Source: Kiritimatiellia bacterium (GTDB taxonomy: Bacteria; Verrucomicrobiota; Kiritimatiellia; SLAD01). From it: DNA of 19,532 nt. Below the pieces are notes generated by a model. It was not told where the DNA came from. It did no database searches and worked only from the letters and a program-made list of their open reading frames with translations. Position 1 is the first letter of the stretch, and every line of letters starts with the position of its first letter. The stretch spans positions 1 through 19,532 of the forward strand of contig SLCI01000077.1 in NCBI GenBank assembly GCA_007125875.1, in the 5' to 3' direction. The translations under genes were made by a program, and so were the position numbers. Of this stretch, positions 15,105 through 19,532 are shown piece by piece.

Positions 15105-17291
15105 TCATGCGCCGGGCGTCCAGCCATCAAGCGATTCCGGCACATCGCGAATCCAATAGCGCACCGCTTCAGAGAGCGGTGTCACGGCGCTCAATGTGCA
15201 GTGTGTTTCGCCGGATTCAGTGGGCACCTGTACCTCGTCACCTGCGCTGTGGCCTTCCAATGCTTGCGCCAATTTCGACTCGCTGGAGATGATACCGAGC
15301 GCCTCGTCCCGATCCCAGACACCTAGAATATAGTAATGCTCTTTGCGCCCATCCGAATAGGTCAACTCAACGCCCGTACCAATCCCTGCCTTGTCCGAGG
15401 CCGCGCCTTCAAACTCGGTCGGTACAACTTGCGCCAGCATCTGTTCAAGCTCCGCCTGGCGCCGCATCAATAGGCCCTGCGCATCTTTCGCGGCTTGATA
15501 TTCGAAGTTCTCGCGCAAATCGCCATGTGCACGCGCCACCGCGATCTCTTTGCTATTATTCGGAATATCTACTTTCTGAATCTTCTCGGACATCAACTGC
15601 CGCTCACGATAAGCCCGAATCGAGGTCACTGGTCCACGCGGCTTCGTATTTTCCACCTTCTCGCCGCCACGTGTCACAGACATCCATTTTTCCAGCTCCG
15701 GATAGATTTTGATGATGTGTCCCAAGACCGAGCGTTTTTCCATTGTGGGCCACGCGGAGGTGTCCTTCAGACGCTGGAAATAGCGGTCCCGGCCTTCCGT
15801 TCCTAGCTGATCAAAGAGCGCCTTGACCCAGGTCTTCTGCGTGAATCGATCGCGCAGCTGATTCTGTGCCTTCAATTGAGCGCCGGTATAATCTTTTTCC
15901 ATTTCAAGCAGCACCACTTCGGCAAACTCCATCGGCGCACAAAGTGACCAGGCCTCTAATTTGTCCATATTCCGACTCAACCAGCTCAGCACCTCGACAC
16001 CGGCACGTCTCGAAGCCAATAACGCTTTAATTGCTTGCTGGCATGCTTCCTCTTCACCTTCTCGGATCAGGAGCTGCAAGACTTCAGATAGCGAGGTGAT
16101 GTCTAGTCGCGGCAACAGGCGCAATAAGGCCTGCAAGGTGCGCTCGCGCTCGACTTGCATCAGAAACGCAATAAACGTTTTCATGTCGCGCGCACCCAAG
16201 GCTTCAAGTACAGCCAAAAGCTTGTCCGTCGACAACAACTCATCGACGTAAGCCTTCACACCTAGTCGATCGTCTCCCATCGATACGCTATGCGCCAACA
16301 TCATGGCGCGCGGCATCACGGTTTTCCCCATCAGATCCGCGCCCTTGATGACAAACGCCAGACGATCCTCAATCACATGCTGGTGCATTATATCCAATTC
16401 CTGATCGCCACTCAGCGCGTGCCAATCAGAGATGCTGGTGAGAATGGATTCGATGTCGCGATTACTCTTCAATTGCCGAAACCATCCGTCGTCGAAGGCG
16501 CCAGCGGCTTCACGAATCAAGATCGGTTCCGTCCGCTTCGTCGGCACGACCGCGTCCGGATCACTCTTTAGCGACTTGCGCGCAGCCGCCCAGAAGGTCT
16601 TCCATTTATCGGGCGACACAATCGCTGGAGAGAGTTTTTCTTGCAGAATGATGGCATTGAGCGGCCCGTAACTACTGAGTGCCATCCGCACTACCTGGCC
16701 AGGATCCTCATCCACCATCTTTTCCAAGCCATCTGGATCGCGCTGGCGAAGCGCCAAAATATGGTCCTCATTGATTAGGGAAAGCGCTTCCGCGGCATAA
16801 CCCAGAGCCATGGCGTGTTCGGCCTTCCGATCGAAATCGATAATCACCTTCTCATCGAATGTATCGACCGACTGCACCACTCCAAATCCCCACGTCTTGT
16901 CGAGACAGAGCGTGGCAGGCTTCAGATGGCGTAAACGATCTAGACGATCCAAGCACTCTGCCACCGGCACGCGCGTCTCAAGGCCGCAGTTTTTCAGGTA
17001 CGCCCGGTTCTCGGCTCCTTTACCAAGGATGCGCTGCACCGCATTGGCACAGGGAATCCGGAAATCGGCCGCAGGAATCCAGTCAGCGCGCCAACGCAAA
17101 ACCCGCAAGCCCGCATCGACTTGGCCGGCATCCGCTAAACTGCCTTCCGCTAACTCGGCGACCGATAAGGCCCGCTCTTTCGCTTCGCCCCGCGCCATTT
17201 TGTCCAACATACTGATAATTTGCGTCACATTGGGCTGCGCCGATTCCAGCTCTGCCAATACCGATTGTTCAAGTTCATCTGCGTTATTCAT
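15105..17291 (-). CDS. greA: Long GreA/GreB-type transcript-cleavage factor
   Basis: A 728-residue protein. Only about the last 175 residues are GreA-like. The antiparallel coiled coil at about 555-620 carries the tip motif ARAHGDLRENFEY with acidic D591 and E594, equal to E. coli GreA D41/E44, which hold the Mg2+ for RNA cleavage in backtracked polymerase. An FKBP-like domain follows at 636-710 (GTGVELTYSDG, LGIISSESKLAQAL, GDEVQV). The first 540 residues are mostly helical, with an SH3-like segment at 133-160 (TWGFGVVQSVDTF and VIIDFD). Ordinary GreA has about 158 residues. Chlamydial GreA is about 715 residues with a comparable N-terminal region, so this is a PVC-type form rather than a local fusion. 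No SD is visible. It diverges from rplU and its stop is one base from gtrA. Confidence 0.9.
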   Translation of the reverse strand: MNNADELEQSVLAELESAQPNVTQIISMLDKMARGEAKERALSVAELAEGSLADAGQVDAGLRVLRWRADWIPAADFRIPCANAVQRILGKGAENRAYLKNCGLETRVPVAECLDRLDRLRHLKPATLCLDKTWGFGVVQSVDTFDEKVIIDFDRKAEHAMALGYAAEALSLINEDHILALRQRDPDGLEKMVDEDPGQVVRMALSSYGPLNAIILQEKLSPAIVSPDKWKTFWAAARKSLKSDPDAVVPTKRTEPILIREAAGAFDDGWFRQLKSNRDIESILTSISDWHALSGDQELDIMHQHVIEDRLAFVIKGADLMGKTVMPRAMMLAHSVSMGDDRLGVKAYVDELLSTDKLLAVLEALGARDMKTFIAFLMQVERERTLQALLRLLPRLDITSLSEVLQLLIREGEEEACQQAIKALLASRRAGVEVLSWLSRNMDKLEAWSLCAPMEFAEVVLLEMEKDYTGAQLKAQNQLRDRFTQKTWVKALFDQLGTEGRDRYFQRLKDTSAWPTMEKRSVLGHIIKIYPELEKWMSVTRGGEKVENTKPRGPVTSIRAYRERQLMSEKIQKVDIPNNSKEIAVARAHGDLRENFEYQAAKDAQGLLMRRQAELEQMLAQVVPTEFEGAASDKAGIGTGVELTYSDGRKEHYYILGVWDRDEALGIISSESKLAQALEGHSAGDEVQVPTESGETHCTLSAVTPLSEAVRYWIRDVPESLDGWTPGA

Positions 17292-17298
17292 GCGGCAT

Positions 17299-17327
17299 GG
17301 TATAAACCGAAATAGCTATCGAGACAA
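17299..17327 (-). promoter_or_regulatory. Putative promoter of the long greA gene (possibly leaderless)
   Basis: On the minus strand, TTGTCT (17327-17322) and TATACC (17304-17299) lie 17 nt apart. Only 7 nt separate TATACC from the ATG at 17291 and there is no SD, so the transcript would begin at or near the start codon. Each hexamer matches consensus at 4 or 5 of 6 positions. Confidence 0.35.
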
Positions 17328-17378
17328 CACCCTTATCCGCTACCCTGATCGAATCGGCAAAAAAGTATGTTTGATCGG

Positions 17379-17407
17379 TTGACTTTGACCCGTGAATTGC
17401 CTATCTT
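17379..17407 (+). promoter_or_regulatory. Putative promoter of rplU-rpmA(-obg)
   Basis: TTGACT (17379-17384, 5/6) and TATCTT (17402-17407, 4/6) are spaced by 17 nt. Transcription from about 17414 would give a leader of about 58 nt. That leader contains ATTCC (17418-17422) able to pair with GGAAT (17450-17454), followed directly by CTTTTTT (17455-17461), which resembles a weak attenuator placed before the GGGA ribosome site of rplU. Confidence 0.45.
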
Positions 17408-17471
17408 CCCCGCTTCAATTCCGGCATTCCCGTCGGGATCTTTCAGTCTGGAATCTTTTTTGGGATAAGTT

Positions 17472-17840
17472 ATGGAAGCATATGCAGTTATAGAAACCGG
17501 CGGTAAGCAATATCGCGTCAGCGAAGGCAGCACGCTCGAAATCGAACTTCTGGCGGATGAAGCCGGTGCCAAGGTGCAACTGGATCGCGTGTTGGCGATT
17601 TCTGATGGCTCCTCATTGGCGGTCGGTTCACCTACGGTTGACGGCGCAGCCGTTACGGTTGAAATTTTGGAACACTTGCGCGGGCCCAAGGTGGTCTCTT
17701 TTAAGAAGAAGCGCCGCAAGGGGTATAAGCGCAAGGTTGGTCATCGTCAGGAATTGACGCGAGTTAAAGTACTATCATTATCGGCATCGGAAGCTGCGCC
17801 AACAGCGACTCCGGCTGAAGCTGAAACGGCGGAGGTGTAA
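17472..17840 (+). CDS. rplU: Large-subunit ribosomal protein L21 (bL21)
   Basis: A 23S rRNA-binding protein of the 50S subunit. The 122-residue sequence has the family start AVIETGGKQYRV (residues 4-15), DRVLAI, VGSPTVDGAAVTVEIL, and the conserved basic block KVVSFKKKRRKGYKRKVGHRQ, followed by TRVKV. It is longer than the usual ~103 residues through a low-complexity Ala/Thr/Glu tail (SEAAPTATPAEAETAEV). GGGA lies 6 nt before the ATG, after a T-run. The stop is one base from the rpmA ATG, and the rpmA SD (GGAGGTG) lies within its last codons, so the two are translationally coupled. Confidence 0.98.
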   Translation: MEAYAVIETGGKQYRVSEGSTLEIELLADEAGAKVQLDRVLAISDGSSLAVGSPTVDGAAVTVEILEHLRGPKVVSFKKKRRKGYKRKVGHRQELTRVKVLSLSASEAAPTATPAEAETAEV

Positions 17841-17841
17841 A

Positions 17842-18096
17842 ATGGCACATAAAAAAGGACAAGGTACCAGTAAGAACGGTCGCGATAGTCGCGGACAACG
17901 TCGTGGTGTGAAGCGCTTCGGCGGACAAACCGTCACAGCGGGCAGCATTCTGGTGCGTCAACTGGGCACCAAGTTTGTGGCTGGCTCGAATGTTGGCATG
18001 GGGCGTGATTTTACGCTCTTCGCCCTCAAAAATGGTGTGGTGGAGTTCGACAAACACGGCAAGCGCATCAATGTGCGCGAAGAAGCGGTGGCGTAG
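17842..18096 (+). CDS. rpmA: Large-subunit ribosomal protein L27 (bL27)
   Basis: A 50S protein whose N-terminus reaches the peptidyl-transferase centre. The 84-residue length is normal. The start MAHKKGQGTSKNGRDS is the unprocessed form without the N-terminal extension removed by Prp in Firmicutes. GVKRFGGQTVTAGSILVRQ, GTKFVAGSNVGMGRDFTLFAL and GVVEF follow the family throughout. The SD is GGAGGTG, within the end of rplU. It is followed after about 24 nt by a strong terminator-like hairpin and then obg, the conserved rplU-rpmA-obg order. Confidence 0.98.
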   Translation: MAHKKGQGTSKNGRDSRGQRRGVKRFGGQTVTAGSILVRQLGTKFVAGSNVGMGRDFTLFALKNGVVEFDKHGKRINVREEAVA

Positions 18097-18119
18097 CCTC
18101 CTTTCATCTCTAACTTTTG

Positions 18120-18146
18120 AAGGCGAGCTCTCGGGCTCGCCTTTTT
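18120..18146 (+). terminator. Intrinsic terminator between rpmA and obg
   Basis: AAGGCGAGC (18120-18128) pairs perfectly with GCTCGCCTT (18135-18143) around the 6-nt loop TCTCGG, giving a 9-bp GC-rich stem that runs into TTTTT (18142-18146). This is a textbook rho-independent terminator. Its end is only 7 nt before the obg ATG at 18154, so it must also lie in any obg transcript that starts upstream. Confidence 0.9.
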
Positions 18147-18153
18147 CATCGGC

Positions 18154-19203
18154 ATGAAAACCATTACGTTCAAAGATCGGGTACGCCTGTACGTCACCGC
18201 AGGTAAAGGTGGCGACGGCTGTGTGGCTTTTCGACGCGAGAAGTATGTCCCGCTAGGTGGCCCATCGGGAGGCGATGGTGGCCATGGCGGTTCCGTCTTT
18301 TTAGAGGCATCACCCCATGCCAACTCATTATTGGATCTCTATTATCGACCGCATCAAAAAGCCGAGCCAGGTGGTGCCGGTCAAAACAAAGATCGCCATG
18401 GCCGCAATGGAGAAGACCTCGTTCTGAAGGTACCCTGCGGCACGGTTGCACTAGATCATGACACTGGACTGCGTCTGGGCGAAGTGATTAGCGAAGGCGA
18501 CCGTGTCTGTATTGCCAAAGGCGGGCGCGGCGGTCTCGGCAATATACACTTCGCCACCTCCTCGCATCAGGCTCCGCGTGAAAGCACACCGGGCACCGAA
18601 GGCGAACAACGGACCGTCACGCTGGAGCTCAAACTAGTTGCCGATGTGGGCCTGGTTGGTTATCCCAATGCGGGCAAGTCCACCTTGCTGCGACGACTCA
18701 CCAACGCCCAACCAAAAGTCGCCTCCTACCCATTCACGACCCTAAACCCGATTATCGGGATCCTCGTGAACGAGGATTACCGCACGCTGAAAGTTGCGGA
18801 TATCCCCGGGCTCATCGATGGCGCTCACGAAGGGGCTGGCCTGGGACATGATTTCTTACGGCACATCGAGCGCACCGATTTTCTCGTATGGGTGATCGAC
18901 ATGGCCGGCGTAGATGGACGGAATCCAGTCGACGATTATCGTGGTCTCATGCATGAATTGACCGAATATAATGAGGAACTGGGACAACGCCCGCATATCC
19001 TGGTCGCGAACAAAATGGATCTGCCGGAAGCGGCCGATAACCTCGCAGAATTCAAACGCGAAACGGGCCTCGACCCATTACCGATCAGCGCGGACTCTGG
19101 GGAGCAGGTCGAATCATTGAAGCACAAACTGTTCAGCGAACTGTTTCCGTCAATCGATGCCGCAAGCTCTTCGTCCTCCACACCAGACTCCAGCGAACGC
19201 TGA
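18154..19203 (+). CDS. obg: Obg/CgtA GTPase, ribosome-assembly factor
   Basis: An essential GTPase that binds the 50S subunit late in assembly and senses (p)ppGpp. The 349-residue protein has the glycine-rich Obg fold first (AGKGGDGCVAFRREKYVP, GGPSGGDGGHGGSV, AEPGGAGQNKDRHGRNG, AKGGRGGLGN). The G domain follows: G1 GYPNAGKS (169-176), G2 YPFTTLNP (192-199), G3 DIPGLIDGA (216-224), G4 NKMD (286-289) and G5 SADSG (312-316). The variable C-terminal (OCT) domain is missing; there is only a short Ser-rich tail (ASSSSSTPDSSER). No SD precedes the ATG, which lies 7 nt after a terminator T-run. An alternative start is unlikely because family similarity begins within the first ten residues. Confidence 0.97.
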   Translation: MKTITFKDRVRLYVTAGKGGDGCVAFRREKYVPLGGPSGGDGGHGGSVFLEASPHANSLLDLYYRPHQKAEPGGAGQNKDRHGRNGEDLVLKVPCGTVALDHDTGLRLGEVISEGDRVCIAKGGRGGLGNIHFATSSHQAPRESTPGTEGEQRTVTLELKLVADVGLVGYPNAGKSTLLRRLTNAQPKVASYPFTTLNPIIGILVNEDYRTLKVADIPGLIDGAHEGAGLGHDFLRHIERTDFLVWVIDMAGVDGRNPVDDYRGLMHELTEYNEELGQRPHILVANKMDLPEAADNLAEFKRETGLDPLPISADSGEQVESLKHKLFSELFPSIDAASSSSSTPDSSER

Positions 19204-19209
19204 CCTGCA

Positions 19210-19257
19210 AGCGCGGCGGATACTACACGAGGTCGGCCGCGCTCAAGAGGGATCTTG
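19210..19257. other. Two hairpins 3' of obg
   Basis: AGCGCGGC (19210-19217) pairs perfectly with GCCGCGCT (19236-19243), an 8-bp GC stem with an 18-nt loop. It is followed at once by CAAGA-GGGA-TCTTG (19244-19257). Neither has a T-run after it on the plus strand. They may stabilise the obg mRNA 3' end or act with the adjacent repeat; a rho-independent terminator call is not supported. Confidence 0.4.
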
Positions 19258-19263
19258 TAATAC

Positions 19264-19396
19264 CAGTTTCCAATACTTTTCGGTCTATTCTCCCAGGACG
19301 TGACGGAGCACGTCCCTCCAGAATGCTTCTGCAGTAACTGGTTCTGCTTAGCGTGTACCGGAGGGGCAACCTCTGTGTTGCCCTGAGAATGTACCG
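19264..19396. repeat. 133-bp structured dispersed repeat, copy 2
   Basis: Same orientation as, and one base different from, the copy at 7484-7616. The same palindromes occur: GGACGTG/CACGTCC (19296-19315), CAGAA/TTCTG (19319-19331) and GGGCAAC/GTTGCCC (19364-19383) between TGTACCG direct repeats. It begins 60 nt after the obg stop and ends 5 nt before the stop codon of a probable minus-strand gene, so it also appears to sit between convergent genes. No target-site duplication is recognisable. Confidence 0.9.
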
Positions 19397-19401
19397 AAAA
19401 G

Positions 19402-19532
19402 TTACAGCTGATATAAGAGGACGATCCGGAGCGGCTGTTTCAAAACACTGCTCGTGTTGCCGCGAGATATCTCGCCCCATTTCAAATCAATTAAGTCTCG
19501 TCCCGGTTTGGCAGGGCGAATCCTCTGGATGA
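19402..19532 (-). CDS. Possible C-terminal end of a minus-strand gene (5' part beyond window)
   Basis: Reading the minus strand from the right edge, one frame stays open for 42 codons to a TAA at 19404-19402. It begins IQRIRPAKPGRDL, continues LKWGEISRGNTSSV and ends LKQPLRIVLLYQL. The other two minus frames stop within about 45 bases of the edge. The final pattern (helix, G-x-T, short hydrophobic strand with VLLY) is reminiscent of the C-terminus of YcbB-type L,D-transpeptidases. That resemblance is from memory and weak. The frame is short, so chance openness cannot be excluded. Confidence 0.4.
   Translation of the reverse strand, partial: IQRIRPAKPGRDLIDLKWGEISRGNTSSVLKQPLRIVLLYQL

Noticed and set aside
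19223..19480. 85-codon minus-strand open frame over repeat copy 2
   Set aside because: Same repeat-derived translation as above. The overlapping frame ending at 19402 is the better gene candidate here.

Overview
The window reads as chromosomal DNA of moderate GC from a bacterium of the PVC superphylum, most likely Verrucomicrobiota/Kiritimatiellota. Three things point there: an LL-diaminopimelate aminotransferase (DapL) lysine route, a very long GreA-type protein of the kind known from Chlamydiae and relatives, and a dispersed structured repeat containing GGACGTGacggagCACGTCC, a motif I associate with these phyla from memory. The assignment is an inference. No tRNA, rRNA, CRISPR array, transposase or phage gene was seen.

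Layout, left to right. (1) 1-3400, all minus: a tandem-GYF_2 coiled-coil protein, a stand-alone EVE-domain protein, a small two-CxxC zinc-ribbon protein and, cut by the left edge, a secreted lamin-tail/phospholipase-D-like protein. (2) 3521-5649: dapL (minus) and dapF (plus) diverge from a 95-bp gap; together they convert tetrahydrodipicolinate to LL-DAP and then meso-DAP for lysine and peptidoglycan. (3) 5690-7372: a Na+/phosphate cotransporter with a PhoU-like tail. (4) 7373-7712: a gene-free gap between converging genes, holding copy 1 of a 133-bp repeat plus hairpins. (5) 7713-17291, all minus: in transcription order a long GreA-like factor, GtrA-like membrane protein, 921-residue lipoprotein resembling glycoside hydrolases, membrane GT2 glycosyltransferase, VanZ-like protein with an added beta-rich domain, riboflavin synthase and MscS channel. 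The first three are tightly packed, and so are GT2 and VanZ (ATGA overlap). (6) 17472-19203, plus: rplU, rpmA and obg, a conserved bacterial order, with a strong intrinsic terminator lying only 7 nt before the obg start. (7) 19204-19532: 3' hairpins, repeat copy 2 and probably the last 42 codons of a minus-strand gene entering from the right.

Most of the window is housekeeping: lysine/DAP synthesis, riboflavin, phosphate uptake, osmotic safety valve, transcript-cleavage factor, ribosomal proteins and the Obg GTPase. The less explained part is the gtrA - lipoprotein - GT2 - VanZ block, which looks like an envelope glycan module; two of its proteins carry similar-looking beta-sandwich segments. 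The other notable signals are the 133-bp repeat (132/133 identity over 12 kb), the terminator-obg arrangement, and several SD-less genes with promoter-like hexamers placed as for leaderless transcripts. I see no convincing defence or mobile system.
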